A DNA stretch of 64,000 bases from Planctomycetes bacterium B3_Pla (GTDB lineage: Bacteria > Planctomycetota > Phycisphaerae > Sedimentisphaerales > Anaerobacaceae). The notes beneath the pieces were generated by a model, which made no database searches, was not told the origin of the DNA, and saw only the letters and a list, made by a program, of their open reading frames with translations. Positions 43,813 to 53,322 of this stretch are shown in pieces. Location of the stretch: the NCBI GenBank assembly GCA_005223045.1, contig NJBM01000009.1, positions 147,732 through 211,731 on the forward strand. The letters run 5' to 3'. Both the position numbers and the translations under genes were made by a program. The stretch's first letter is position 1; each line of letters starts with the position of its first letter.

Positions 43813-44416
43813 AAACAGGCGCCCGGAAAGCGCCCGGATTGCTGAGCACCCCGGTAATTGCCGGCACAGTATCCCAACGCAAAAGCAGCAACGAAAACCC
43901 CCTTGCTCTGGGACATAACAGTAAAACCCGCCTGCGACCTCGAAACGGCAACAGAAGTAGCCATAATAGTAGTAAACTCCCAATAACCAAGATTGTCTTA
44001 CTGACACGTTTACAGAAAGATCTTCTGATCCTTCGGCTATCAATCTCCGGCTTACAGCCGTCGGCAATACAGAAGCCGGTTGATCTACTGTTCCCGCGCT
44101 GCCAAGCTTGGATTTCTACGGAGTCCGCGTCACGCGATAGATTATACGCTTCACGGGGAACGGGCCACGCTCGCCTTCGGCGGAGTTGTAGTAAGCGGAA
44201 AACCTCCCCCTACATGGGACAGCCCGCCCTAAAATGTTTATCTCACCGAACATGTATGGCCGATGATTGTATAGTGGTTCCAGTGTAACGAGTCTTAGGA
44301 TTGCCAAGAGTGGCCAAGAAATCAAAATCGTGGAGGAGCACATATAAGAACTATGAATTCAGAATAGTGCTTTTTATGTACAGCGTAGAGTGAATGGCGT
44401 TTTAAGATTCCTTTCA
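43813..44416. other. Intergenic region, no gene recognised
   Basis: About 600 bp between convergent genes. Several short frames exist on both strands without initiation signals or protein-like composition. It may be decayed sequence; I cannot name its origin. Confidence 0.4.
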
Positions 44417-45334
44417 TCAGCAATTCATGATTTTCTTAATTACGGCTGTTGCACAAGCTTTAGCAATATGATAAATCTCATAAAACGCCGACCGGGTGAT
44501 TGAGCCAGAAGTGAATCCATGAGCAATTTCGTTTCTAAGATCGTATAGGTCATCCGCCTTGGATTTAGGATCAAATCCCGAATGATATTTAGGATTTATT
44601 TCCTTCAGAATAACTTCTTTACGATCAGAAAGAAGTCGAGATAAGTGTTTCCTTTTTGAACGAGCCAGGACTTTACAGTGATCACCTGCTAATACTTCTA
44701 AGCTAATGAATATCAATAAATAAGCTAATCTCTGATCTGGTAAGGAAAAGCTGGCTAAAAAAGCATTTATAGCAAGGTTTTGTCTGTCATTCAATTGGGG
44801 TAACGGTTCTTCAACTATAGAATTAAACAAGTCTTCTCTGGAAATTGCTCTCGAACCCGGCCTACCAATTAAGACATCAGCATCAACTATTTTTTTGTCC
44901 TCCGGTACAATGCAAGGTCTTGTAATATCGACAATTCCGTCAACATTAAAACTCTCATCCTCACCCGTATCCCATCCTTTCTGCTTTGCTGCCGGCCAAC
45001 TCGAAAAAAACTGAAAGGGACAAGGTTCATGCTCCAAGAATTCCCAATCAAGATAGATTGTTATAGATTTCTGTATAGCAAGATTAATGAAATATTTTTG
45101 CAGAATGTTAAATATCTTTTTTGCATCATCTAACGCCTCGATATTACTTATTTTTAGAATAGGAATGTCTTCCCTTGACACAACTTCAATTGCAATTTTT
45201 TCCTGGAGCATTTTACATAGCACGTTGACAAGCAAATGTTGATCTAAATTTATCTTGAAGATATTATCAGAAATATAAATCGGATAATACAAAGTAAAAT
45301 TGTCGCCTTCCTTACCTGTTGTTATTGGTTTCAT
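44417..45334 (-). CDS. AT-rich orphan with HEPN-type R-x4-H motif
   Basis: A 305-residue protein unlike its neighbours in base composition: the gene is strongly A/T-rich, with many AAA, ATT and TTT codons. Residues 1-180 mix strands and helices and are not recognised. Residues about 185-300 are helical, with SLEVLAGDHCKVLARSKRKH and, at 262-273, DLYDLRNEIAHG. The Arg267-x4-His272 pattern is the catalytic signature of HEPN RNases, common in toxins, abortive-infection proteins and Apea-type proteins. No antitoxin or MNT partner lies beside it. The high lysine and isoleucine content and the composition suggest recent transfer. Defence or stress role is inferred only. Confidence 0.75.
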   Translation of the reverse strand: MKPITTGKEGDNFTLYYPIYISDNIFKINLDQHLLVNVLCKMLQEKIAIEVVSREDIPILKISNIEALDDAKKIFNILQKYFINLAIQKSITIYLDWEFLEHEPCPFQFFSSWPAAKQKGWDTGEDESFNVDGIVDITRPCIVPEDKKIVDADVLIGRPGSRAISREDLFNSIVEEPLPQLNDRQNLAINAFLASFSLPDQRLAYLLIFISLEVLAGDHCKVLARSKRKHLSRLLSDRKEVILKEINPKYHSGFDPKSKADDLYDLRNEIAHGFTSGSITRSAFYEIYHIAKACATAVIKKIMNC

Positions 45335-45739
45335 TTTTTCAATCCAATCACATAAAATAATCAGTTGTTTTGTTACTGCAGTAGATTAATTTTCAAATTG
45401 TTTATTATCCAGCATCAAAAAAGATTGATGCTTTTGTTGTGAAGTCTCAACTATATACCAAAGTCCATCCTTAACACAATCGGCGAAATCTGAAAACACT
45501 GCCCCAGGCCAAATGGCCTACATAGCCATCGGCGCACACATTCTCCCTTTCTAACCCTAAAGGCGTTTGTGAGAGGGCAAATGTTGATAAGAAAATCAGA
45601 AGATTTGGAAAAAAAGTGAAAAAAGCAGGAAAAGATAGGGTTTAGCCGAGGAATTTCGAGTTTAGAATTGAGAATGAATAGTTTACTTGACGGCCGATGG
45701 CCGTGGTATATGGTTGATCCGCTGTTTCTATCACGTGAA
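45335..45739. other. AT-rich intergenic region
   Basis: About 400 bp between the HEPN-type gene and the polysaccharide enzyme. Short frames exist, none with a ribosome-binding site. The composition is like that of the HEPN gene, so the transferred piece may include it. Confidence 0.45.
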
Positions 45740-48700
45740 TCAGGGCGATCCGTAGAAGACATAGTTGTCGTAGGTTCGCTTGTCTGCTCGTTTCTTTTGA
45801 TGTTCGGCCAACTGGCCGTGATACTCGCAGTGAAAGAACCGGCTGTCAAACATGGGGCGGGGCATCCTGTCGGATTTGCCATCCAGAGCTGCCGTCAGGT
45901 GCAACAATGCCAGCGGTATCTCGTCGCCTGTTCTGGCGTACTCCCGCTGCGGTCGCGGGAACAGGCCGGTTGTTGTTTGCAGCTTTAGCAGATTGTCCGC
46001 AACGACGCATGCCATTTTCAGCATTGAACGATTGCCTGTGGCCCGGTGTAATTCGAGCAGGGCATAGATCAGCCTCCAATCCGCGCTATCGGCCCGGAGA
46101 TTGAAGGCCTGCTGCTCGCCGTTCGGCAGGCCAATATCGCCTATCCCCAAAGACCGGCCCATTTGACGAGCCATTCTCCAGTGCACGTCATCCTCGGAGA
46201 GACGATAGGCCATCGCGTAGCTCCACAGCAGGTGTCCGTCAGGTTTGCGAGGCGCAAAAGACTCAGGCACGTAGTATCCCTCTTTGGCCTCCTGCCATTT
46301 CAGGGGCGTGCAGTCGGTCATTAAGGCGACAAATCGTCCCGTGTCGGGATCCCAGCATCGGCGGGCGTATATTTTCAAATCATCGAGCGCCCAGGCGATG
46401 AATTCGCGTCCTGCATCCGCGTACTTTCCTCCGGCTTCGAGCAAAGTCTGGCCGGCCTGCATCTGAGCTAACGGGATATGGTGATACCGGGACGTCTGGT
46501 GATATGAAGCTACAATCTTGGCCTCGTTGATCGAGGGGTGAACGTGGCCGAGAGCATCCTGTGCCCGGTCGTGCTTTCGATAGCTCAACTGCCCGCCGCA
46601 CAGCCCGGTTTCAGGATGTTTTCCCTGCTGCCAGCGATAAACCAACCGGCGCGTCCATATCAGGGCGCGGTTGTTCTTGTCGAGCGCCGCCAACATAGTT
46701 CCACTGTGCATCAAGGGCGGGGTCACATTGGCAAATGACAGGTTGCCGCCGTCAGTCGGGAAAGGCACCTCAATCGCATCGGCGAACTCGTGATTCCATT
46801 TGGGTTTTGCCGGCTTTTCCGTATTCGCGTGCCGGTTGTAGTCAAGACGGCTCCAATCGAGGATATGCGTGGCCCAAATTGCCCCCATCAATTTGCGTGT
46901 GGATTCGGGATCCACCTTCCACATGAAACTATAGTACGGCTGGTGCCCTTTCATCTCATGGGCGCCTGCGTACTGACCAACCGGGCGGTCCGTCTGCAGG
47001 TCCCAGGCCAGATGGCCGCCCCAGTATAGAAGGCCGTTGTCTGACTGGAGATGCTGCAGCACGTGACCGGTAGCATCCGCCGCCGCCCGGCGATACTTAG
47101 AGTCTGCCGTCAAGGTGCTCAAGCCGTCGAGAATGCGAATCAGAGGTTGCTGACTGGCAAAATTGGACAACACCCAGGATTGCCCGTCTTTCTTCCATAT
47201 AACCGGTTTGAGGCTCCCGGCGTGAAGGCCGTCTGCAAATAGCGGTGTATGGTTGTTGCCGTATGTGTCGCGTCCTTTTTCGATCACCACTTCGGCGAAG
47301 TCCTTAACAGCCTTGAGATACCTGCCGTCGTCAAGCTCTGCGCTGCGAGCCAAGTGAAGCACCCAGTCTCTGGAGTCGGGCGGGGACCATTCGAAGCGGT
47401 CCTTCAGAGGCGTTTTTTTGTCGATAATCTTTTTCTCGCCTGTGCGCGGGTCTAACAGGCGGGCCATCCGCAGATCTACGACGTCACGGCCGAACTTGAT
47501 GGTGACTTTTTCTGTCACGCCGCGCACGTACGCTACGTAGTGTTCGCCCTGTTCGGCCAGCAGCCAATACGTCGTCTCGGGCGGGCACAGCAAAGTGCGC
47601 TTCGGTCCTTGCGCCGGGCCGAGGCGAACCTGGCGGTCGGATGAGCGGGGAGTCGAGGAACTGATCCAATCGTCGTGCGGCTGCAACTTCCACCACTCCA
47701 GGTCACGAAGGAAGCGCTGAGCCACGTGGTACTGATGTTCCCAGACGTCATTGCGCGGATCGTCCACGTTAAAGGGCCCCTTGTCGCGATTTCCACCCAT
47801 GTACGTCGTGCCGTATCCCGTCACGGGATAGCCGCCCGCCATGATAATGTCCCATGTCGCGTGCCGCATGGCGTCGGCGCTGAAGCTGTTGGGTTTGTCC
47901 ACTACGCCGTCGAAGTTGGAATCACGTAGAAAGTAGCCGTACTCGGAATTTACAATCGGCCCCGGGTGTGGGCGGGCCTGCCCTGAGCTTGCCGAACGGG
48001 ATTCCAGAATGCGCTCATGCAACATTCGGTAATTTTGCTGATAATCGCCAAAGCTCATCCATGAAGCCTTATTGAATTCGCGCACGCTTCCGTGTTGGGT
48101 CATGGGGTGGATCCCAATCATGCGGTTGTGGACGTCGGCTTCGTGCAGAACATCGCCTATTTCGATGAATTCCTCGCGTATGGCCTGCTCGGTGACATTT
48201 GGCCGTGTTCTGATTTCGGCGTGCCACTCGCCGGAGACGATGAAGTACACATCGTAAGCGCCGTATCTTGACGCAATATAGCGGGCGTACCGCTTCCTCG
48301 CCTCCAGGTGCGGGAATCGCCGCCAGGCATAAGGCTCTTTCCTGCGCTTGTCGCCCCATGCTAACACGAGACCTCCAATGATCCCTTTGTTGTTCAGGTA
48401 TTGCAGCCGTAAGTCGATTTCCCGCCAATAGGCGGGATTCAGGGTTTCTTCGGCCATGCTCTCGAACGGATCGCCACCACGATTTCCCCAACCGGCCTCT
48501 TGCAGGAGCATGGAATGAATAACATTCACACCCTGGCCGGCGCGCTCGTGAATATAGTGGAACACAGCTTTGCGATTGAGCTTCTCGGAAACTTCGTCCT
48601 GATACAGGGCCCAGCCGGTGTCACCCCAGAACAGAAACGGCGTGCCATCCTGGCGGGAAAAATGATGTGCAAATCCCGGCATTGGCCGAATGCTTCCCTT

Positions 48701-49072
48701 TCGCTTCGACGGGACACTTGTGAATTCGCCGGTCTGTCCATCCAGGCCGTCATCGGCAGAATGGACCTTAAACCGCCATTTGCCGGCAAGGTCGGGGCTG
48801 ATGCGTATCTTCCAGGAATGCGCTCCGTCCCAGAACAATGCAAGGGTGCGTTTTGTCCCGTCCGGCCGCTGAATGACCGCCGACGCTTGCAGATCGGTGT
48901 ACGGATTTTCGTATCTGTCCGCCGCCTGAAAGCTCGCCTCAAAGAACCCAAACCGCTCGACGGTCTGACTTGCCAGCGAGGACGTGCTCAATACTATCAA
49001 GCATACGATAGTGGTCACAAAGCTTCTCACTTGGCATTTAGCAGGATGTTTTAGATGTTGGGTCGCGATCAT
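45740..49072 (-). CDS. Large secreted polysaccharide enzyme: DUF5060/DUF4038 plus C-terminal alpha/alpha-toroid
   Basis: A 1110-residue protein with a signal peptide (VTTIVCLIVLSTSSLASQ, about 19-36). DUF5060 beta-sandwich: about 40-125 (RFGFFEASFQAADRYENPY, LAGKWRFKVHSADDG). DUF4038 TIM barrel: about 130-480 (FLFWGDTGWALYQDE, YFIVSGEWHAEI, VNSEYGYFLRD hold acidic candidates), then a beta domain to about 590 (SRDWVLHLARS). The remaining 510 residues are a helical domain of repeated W/Y/H-rich pairs (YGNNHTPLFADGLHAGSL, LLYWGGHLAWDLQTD, DGHLLWSYAMAYRLSED), like the (alpha/alpha)6 toroids of polysaccharide lyases and unsaturated-uronyl hydrolases. Probably cleaves a branched acidic polysaccharide with two activities. 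The GntP permease upstream may import the product. Confidence 0.82.
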   Translation of the reverse strand: MIATQHLKHPAKCQVRSFVTTIVCLIVLSTSSLASQTVERFGFFEASFQAADRYENPYTDLQASAVIQRPDGTKRTLALFWDGAHSWKIRISPDLAGKWRFKVHSADDGLDGQTGEFTSVPSKRKGSIRPMPGFAHHFSRQDGTPFLFWGDTGWALYQDEVSEKLNRKAVFHYIHERAGQGVNVIHSMLLQEAGWGNRGGDPFESMAEETLNPAYWREIDLRLQYLNNKGIIGGLVLAWGDKRRKEPYAWRRFPHLEARKRYARYIASRYGAYDVYFIVSGEWHAEIRTRPNVTEQAIREEFIEIGDVLHEADVHNRMIGIHPMTQHGSVREFNKASWMSFGDYQQNYRMLHERILESRSASSGQARPHPGPIVNSEYGYFLRDSNFDGVVDKPNSFSADAMRHATWDIIMAGGYPVTGYGTTYMGGNRDKGPFNVDDPRNDVWEHQYHVAQRFLRDLEWWKLQPHDDWISSSTPRSSDRQVRLGPAQGPKRTLLCPPETTYWLLAEQGEHYVAYVRGVTEKVTIKFGRDVVDLRMARLLDPRTGEKKIIDKKTPLKDRFEWSPPDSRDWVLHLARSAELDDGRYLKAVKDFAEVVIEKGRDTYGNNHTPLFADGLHAGSLKPVIWKKDGQSWVLSNFASQQPLIRILDGLSTLTADSKYRRAAADATGHVLQHLQSDNGLLYWGGHLAWDLQTDRPVGQYAGAHEMKGHQPYYSFMWKVDPESTRKLMGAIWATHILDWSRLDYNRHANTEKPAKPKWNHEFADAIEVPFPTDGGNLSFANVTPPLMHSGTMLAALDKNNRALIWTRRLVYRWQQGKHPETGLCGGQLSYRKHDRAQDALGHVHPSINEAKIVASYHQTSRYHHIPLAQMQAGQTLLEAGGKYADAGREFIAWALDDLKIYARRCWDPDTGRFVALMTDCTPLKWQEAKEGYYVPESFAPRKPDGHLLWSYAMAYRLSEDDVHWRMARQMGRSLGIGDIGLPNGEQQAFNLRADSADWRLIYALLELHRATGNRSMLKMACVVADNLLKLQTTTGLFPRPQREYARTGDEIPLALLHLTAALDGKSDRMPRPMFDSRFFHCEYHGQLAEHQKKRADKRTYDNYVFYGSP

Positions 49073-49095
49073 GTCGATGTCCTAACAAAAGTCAC

Positions 49096-49161
49096 GTAGG
49101 GTGCGATGAATCGCACCAGTATGATGCCCTCTCAGAATTGGTGCGATTCATCGCACCCTAC
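49096..49161. repeat. Perfect 22-bp inverted repeat of a dispersed palindromic family
   Basis: The left arm 49096-49117 (gtagggtgcgatgaatcgca plus cc) is an exact reverse complement of the right arm 49140-49161. Each arm is itself nearly palindromic. One related single unit lies at 40231-40253. REP/BIME-like. Confidence 0.9.
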
Positions 49162-49189
49162 TACTACTACTTTTCGCAACCTCGTTGAA

Positions 49190-50563
49190 CTACGCTAAAG
49201 GCAGAACAACTGCCAGTACCAGTGAAACCACTACCGTCGCCACGCCCATGAGGGCCAGCAGCAGGGTCCAGGATTTGAGACCTTCGGCTTCGCTAAGCCC
49301 CGTCATCTTGACGAAGATCCAGAAGCCGCTGTCGTTCATCCACGAGCAGATCATAGAGCCTCCTCCTATAGCCGTAGCCAGGTAGGCGGGGTGGTAACCC
49401 AATGACTTCATAGATGGGACCATAGCCGCGACCATGGACGAAGCGGTGATCATCGCGACGGTACCCGAACCCTGAGCGATTTTCATGATCGAGGCTATTA
49501 GAGCACCGAGCATCAACAACGCAATACCGCCGCTGTCGCCGGGAATAAGATTGGCGATTGCCGAACCGACATCTGCGGCCTCAAGCATCGCGCCAAAAGC
49601 GCCGCCGGCGGCTGTGATCAGAATAACAATGCCGCCGCTCATCAGAGAGACTTCAACGACTTTGCTCAATTGGGCCAATGTTAGTTGGCGTTTGGATTTC
49701 AGCATCCACATCGCAATCGCCGCCGCCAGCAGCATCGCGAGATTGACGTTACCGAGCACGGCTACGACGTCGGCGAATTGACGAAGAAAAGATCCCTCGG
49801 CGGCGGTCCTGGCGAAGACATCGACGATTGTATTTGCCGAGATCAGGGCGACCGGCAATAGGATGGGAAGCAGTGAGATAGACAGGGCGGGCAGCTCGCT
49901 GTCGTCGAATGGCTCAGGCTCGGCTTCACCTGTGCCGATCGGACGCAACGGGATGTTCATGCGCCTGTCGAACCAGCCGGCAAGCAGTATTCCCACGAAA
50001 GCCGCCGGCAGGGCGACAAGGGCGCCCGCGATAATCATCACCCCGATATCGATGTCGAGGTTCGCCGCCATGAACAGCGGTCCGGGTGTGGGCGGAACCA
50101 GCGAATGGGTGATAACGCCGCCGGCGGCAATGGCCAGCGCGTATTTTAGATAGTGCTTTCCCGTGCGGCGAGTCATGGACCTTGCCAGCGGCACGAGAAG
50201 ATAAAAGACCGTGTCGAAGAATACGGGAACCGACAGTACATAGCCGCTGGCCATCAGGGCGGTGGCGCTGCGTTTTTCGCCGAGCAGCGAGAGGAAGGCC
50301 CGAACGATACGGTCGGCTGCGCCGCTGTCCATCATGCACTTGCCTATCACGACGGCAAGCGCAATAACGATGCCGATTTTGCCTGCTGTTTTGCCGAATT
50401 CGGCCGCAACGCTGCTCACTTTCTCGGTCAGAGGGACCGCCGGAGCGAGCATACTTACAATCAGTGCCGCGCTGATCAGGGCGATAAAGGCGTTGATTCG
50501 CAAAATCACGATCATGCCAATGACAGTGGCAATCCCGATCCCAAGAATCAATAATGGAGGCAT
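49190..50563 (-). CDS. GntP-family gluconate/sugar-acid permease
   Basis: A 457-residue membrane transporter with about twelve helices. Recognisable family segments are SVPVFFDTVFYLLVPLARS, THSLVPPTPGPLFMAANL and, near the end, AIGGGSMICSWMNDSGFW. GntP proteins take up gluconate, ketogluconates or related hydroxy acids by proton symport. The ATG at 50563 follows GGGA with suitable spacing; a longer frame from 50641 adds a non-membrane stretch. It precedes the large polysaccharide enzyme on the same strand (117 bp past a palindromic repeat) and is divergent from the DUF1080 operon, so the three units may form one carbohydrate locus. Confidence 0.93.
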   Translation of the reverse strand: MPPLLILGIGIATVIGMIVILRINAFIALISAALIVSMLAPAVPLTEKVSSVAAEFGKTAGKIGIVIALAVVIGKCMMDSGAADRIVRAFLSLLGEKRSATALMASGYVLSVPVFFDTVFYLLVPLARSMTRRTGKHYLKYALAIAAGGVITHSLVPPTPGPLFMAANLDIDIGVMIIAGALVALPAAFVGILLAGWFDRRMNIPLRPIGTGEAEPEPFDDSELPALSISLLPILLPVALISANTIVDVFARTAAEGSFLRQFADVVAVLGNVNLAMLLAAAIAMWMLKSKRQLTLAQLSKVVEVSLMSGGIVILITAAGGAFGAMLEAADVGSAIANLIPGDSGGIALLMLGALIASIMKIAQGSGTVAMITASSMVAAMVPSMKSLGYHPAYLATAIGGGSMICSWMNDSGFWIFVKMTGLSEAEGLKSWTLLLALMGVATVVVSLVLAVVLPLA

Positions 50564-50717
50564 ACGATATTCCCTTTCAATTGCATGGATATTATGCACA
50601 CTGTATAGAATTATGTGGTAGTGTACCAACAATTTATCCAAGAGCCTCCATCAAAATGAACGCAATCATCATTTGTGATGTTGTTATGGCGGTTTTGAAG
50701 TCTTTTTGTTAGAGTCT

Positions 50718-50777
50718 CTAAATGGATGTCAGGATTCGTACTCGACAACCGTTATACTTTCAAGATGACAATCTCAG
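50718..50777 (+). promoter_or_regulatory. Promoter/leader module, copy A (upstream of DUF1080 operon)
   Basis: A 60-bp segment about 88% identical to 62474-62533. It holds gatgtcaggattcgta, a -10-like TATACT and an ATG at 50764 that opens an 11-codon frame (MTISDLGERQ, then stop). That stop overlaps the ATG of the DUF1080 gene as ATGA, so translation may be coupled. Confidence 0.6.
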
Positions 50778-50793
50778 ATTTAGGAGAAAGACA

Positions 50794-51942
50794 ATGAAAC
50801 ACTCGAGAAAGAAACTTGTTCTGGCATTTGTTGCAGCCGTGATGATGGGAATGCCCTGCATGGCTCAGGACGTCGAACCACCTTTTACGTGGGAAGGCAA
50901 AGGTAGTGGATCGTTCATCAGCGAAGAAGGGACTGAAGATATCAATTTCCAATTCGAGCTATCCATCGACGAACAAGGGATGTTTAAGGGACAAACAAGT
51001 AATGAGGACGGAACCTCCAAAATCAAGCACGTCTTTTATACCGAACCAAAGCAATATGATTTCCCCGGCTTCTTCTCAAGAAAGCTCATCATTGTTCTGC
51101 TGATTAACGAATATGGCAACAATCCCATGTTAAGCGTTTTGAATGGACGTGTCCTGGTTGACAGATTTCTCTATGGCGAAATAATGCTCACCAGGTATGA
51201 AGAAGGCAGTGACACAGCGAGAGCACTTGGCGTCGGCAATCCCGAAGCGACGTTGATGGAAGGCGATGAACTGCCAGATGGTCTAAAATCGGCCCTAAAG
51301 AAATGCCTCCCCTTTGGCATGGTGAAAATCGAAGGCGATTACAGGACTGTGGCAGACAGTGGGTCGAAAGACGGCGATGCCATCGCCCTGTTCAACGGCA
51401 GAGATCTCGAAGGCTGGCATATCTGGCTGGAGGATGCAAATGTCGATCCTGAGGATGTGTGGAAGGTCCGGGACGGCGAGATTTGGTGTACGGGAAATCC
51501 CACAGGTTTTTTGCGTACGAAGGAAGAATACAGCAATTACAAACTCGTCCTCGAATGGCGATGGCCTGAAAAGCCCGGCAACAGCGGAGTCCTGCTGCAT
51601 ATGGGCGGCGAAGAAAAAGTCTGGCCCCCGTGCATGGAAGCGCAGCTCATGCACAAACGCGCCGGCGATTTGATTGGAATGGGCTACACTTTCAACGAAA
51701 ACAAGGCGAAAAAAGGCGGATTCATCAGCTTTACGCCGCACATGAGCGATCCCAGTGAGAAAGAACTCGGCGACTGGAACAAGTATGAGATCACCTGCAA
51801 AGGCGGCACTATAGAGGCAACCATCAACGGCCGGCTCCAGAACAAGGCGACCGGCGTAAACATTGACAAGGGATACATCGGTCTGCAGAGTGAAGGTGTC
51901 CCCATTGTGTTCAGGAACATAAAGCTGACGCCTCTTAATTGA
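50794..51942 (+). CDS. Secreted DUF1080 (3-keto-glycoside hydrolase-type) protein
   Basis: A 382-residue exported protein. The signal peptide runs KLVLAFVAAVMMGMPCMAQD. Residues about 25-175 are a small beta-rich domain of unknown type, and residues about 195-382 are a DUF1080 concanavalin-like fold: IALFNGRDLEGWHIW, VWKVRDGEIWCTG, YSNYKLVLEWRWPEKPGNSGVLLHM, and the final EGVPIVFRNIKLTPL. Members of this family cleave 3-keto-glycosides formed by sugar dehydrogenases. The ATG at 50794 has AGGAG 7 nt upstream and is preferred over upstream 50722. It is the first gene of an operon with Gfo/Idh/MocA, a PQQ-like propeller and a second DUF1080 protein. Confidence 0.9.
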   Translation: MKHSRKKLVLAFVAAVMMGMPCMAQDVEPPFTWEGKGSGSFISEEGTEDINFQFELSIDEQGMFKGQTSNEDGTSKIKHVFYTEPKQYDFPGFFSRKLIIVLLINEYGNNPMLSVLNGRVLVDRFLYGEIMLTRYEEGSDTARALGVGNPEATLMEGDELPDGLKSALKKCLPFGMVKIEGDYRTVADSGSKDGDAIALFNGRDLEGWHIWLEDANVDPEDVWKVRDGEIWCTGNPTGFLRTKEEYSNYKLVLEWRWPEKPGNSGVLLHMGGEEKVWPPCMEAQLMHKRAGDLIGMGYTFNENKAKKGGFISFTPHMSDPSEKELGDWNKYEITCKGGTIEATINGRLQNKATGVNIDKGYIGLQSEGVPIVFRNIKLTPLN

Positions 51943-51979
51943 ACACAGTACAGGTCGCACCTAAGAAAATTCAAATATC

Positions 51980-53308
51980 ATGAAAAATGAGACAAACTGC
52001 AAATCAAGAATTACACGACGCCGGTTTATCGGCGCTGCAGCGTCGGTGACTGCGTTTACGATTGTTCCGCGGCACGTGCTGGGCGGCCCCGGCAAGACTC
52101 CGCCGAGTGAAAAGCTCAATATCGCCTGTATCGGTGTTGGCGGCAAAGGTTTCGATGACGTCAGGAACGTCATGAGCGAGAACATTGTCGCGATTTGCGA
52201 TGTTGACACTAAACACGCGGCCGAGGCATTCAACATGTTCTCCAAGGCAAAGAAATACAGCGATTACCGCAGTATGCTCGACAAGGAAGCCAAGAACATC
52301 GATGCGATTGTGGTTGCCACGCCCGATCATGTACATATTCCCGCCTGTGTGATGGCGATGAGGATGGGCAAGCACGTCTATTGTGAGAAGCCGCTGGGCC
52401 AGAATATCACTGAGATACGGCTGGCTACCAGAGTAGCAAAAGAAACCGGCGTAGTTACTCAGATGGGAAACAGCGCGCATACCGGCTACAACTATCGCAG
52501 CGTAGCAAAGATGATTAAAGACGGCGTCATAGGCGAGGTTAGGGAAGTCCACTGCTGGTGCGATAAGGCATGGCCCCCCGGTGACCGTCCGAAGTATAAT
52601 CCTCCCGTACCGAAGCATCTGAAGTGGGACCTCTGGCTTGGCCCGGCTCCGGTTCGACCTTATCACCCCACGTACCACCCGGACGGCTGGCGCAGTTGGT
52701 GGGATTTTGGCAACGGTCGGCTCGGTGATATGGGCTGCCACATGATCGACCTTCCGTTTATGGCGCTTGATCTCAGATACCCGCTTACGGTGGAGGCACA
52801 AAGCGCTAAATCCGCCCACGCCGAAAGCGCGCCAGGCTGGCTGATAAGCGAATGGACCTTCGGCGCCAGAGGCGAGTTGCCGCCAGTTCATCTGACATGG
52901 TATGACGGCAACGCCGGCAAACGTCCGGCGTTGCAGAAAGAGCACAACATGCCCGACTGGCCCGAGGCGACGCTCTTTGTCGGTTCCAAGGGGATGCTGA
53001 TAGCCGACTATGGCCGATTCAAGCTGTTCCCGGAATACAGGTTTGAGGGCGTAAGGCGTCCCCAGGTACCACGCAAGCCTTCCCATACCGATGATTGGCT
53101 GCAAGCTTGCAAGACCAATGAACCACTCAGGCCCGGCACCAACTTCAGCTATTCAGGCCCGCTCACAGAGACAGTCCTGCTGGGTATAGCTGCGTATCGT
53201 GTGGGCGAAAAACTTTCCTGGGATGCGAAAAACCTCAAGATCACTAACAATCCCCAAGCGGAGCGCTTCATCAGGCGTGATAAATACCGCAAAGGCTGGA
53301 CCCTTTAG
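51980..53308 (+). CDS. Tat-exported Gfo/Idh/MocA-family oxidoreductase
   Basis: A 442-residue dehydrogenase. A Tat signal is present (ITRRRFIGAAASVTAFTIVP). The Rossmann fold starts LNIACIGVGGKGFDDV, the family signature CEKPLGQNITE (about residue 138) includes the catalytic Lys of the EKP motif, and the C-terminal domain has the presumed substrate-site GDMGCHMIDLP. It most likely oxidises or reduces a sugar hydroxyl (often C3) with NAD(P) retained after folding in the cytoplasm. The gene is 37 bp downstream of the first DUF1080 gene and 14 bp upstream of the PQQ-type gene, so the enzyme probably makes or consumes the keto-sugar that the DUF1080 proteins cut. Confidence 0.93.
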   Translation: MKNETNCKSRITRRRFIGAAASVTAFTIVPRHVLGGPGKTPPSEKLNIACIGVGGKGFDDVRNVMSENIVAICDVDTKHAAEAFNMFSKAKKYSDYRSMLDKEAKNIDAIVVATPDHVHIPACVMAMRMGKHVYCEKPLGQNITEIRLATRVAKETGVVTQMGNSAHTGYNYRSVAKMIKDGVIGEVREVHCWCDKAWPPGDRPKYNPPVPKHLKWDLWLGPAPVRPYHPTYHPDGWRSWWDFGNGRLGDMGCHMIDLPFMALDLRYPLTVEAQSAKSAHAESAPGWLISEWTFGARGELPPVHLTWYDGNAGKRPALQKEHNMPDWPEATLFVGSKGMLIADYGRFKLFPEYRFEGVRRPQVPRKPSHTDDWLQACKTNEPLRPGTNFSYSGPLTETVLLGIAAYRVGEKLSWDAKNLKITNNPQAERFIRRDKYRKGWTL

Positions 53309-53322
53309 TAAGGAATTCGAAT

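Noticed and set aside
45740-49072. Two separate genes joined by an assembly error
   Set aside because: The frame is continuous, codon use appears uniform and a beta linker domain connects the halves; a true fusion is simpler.
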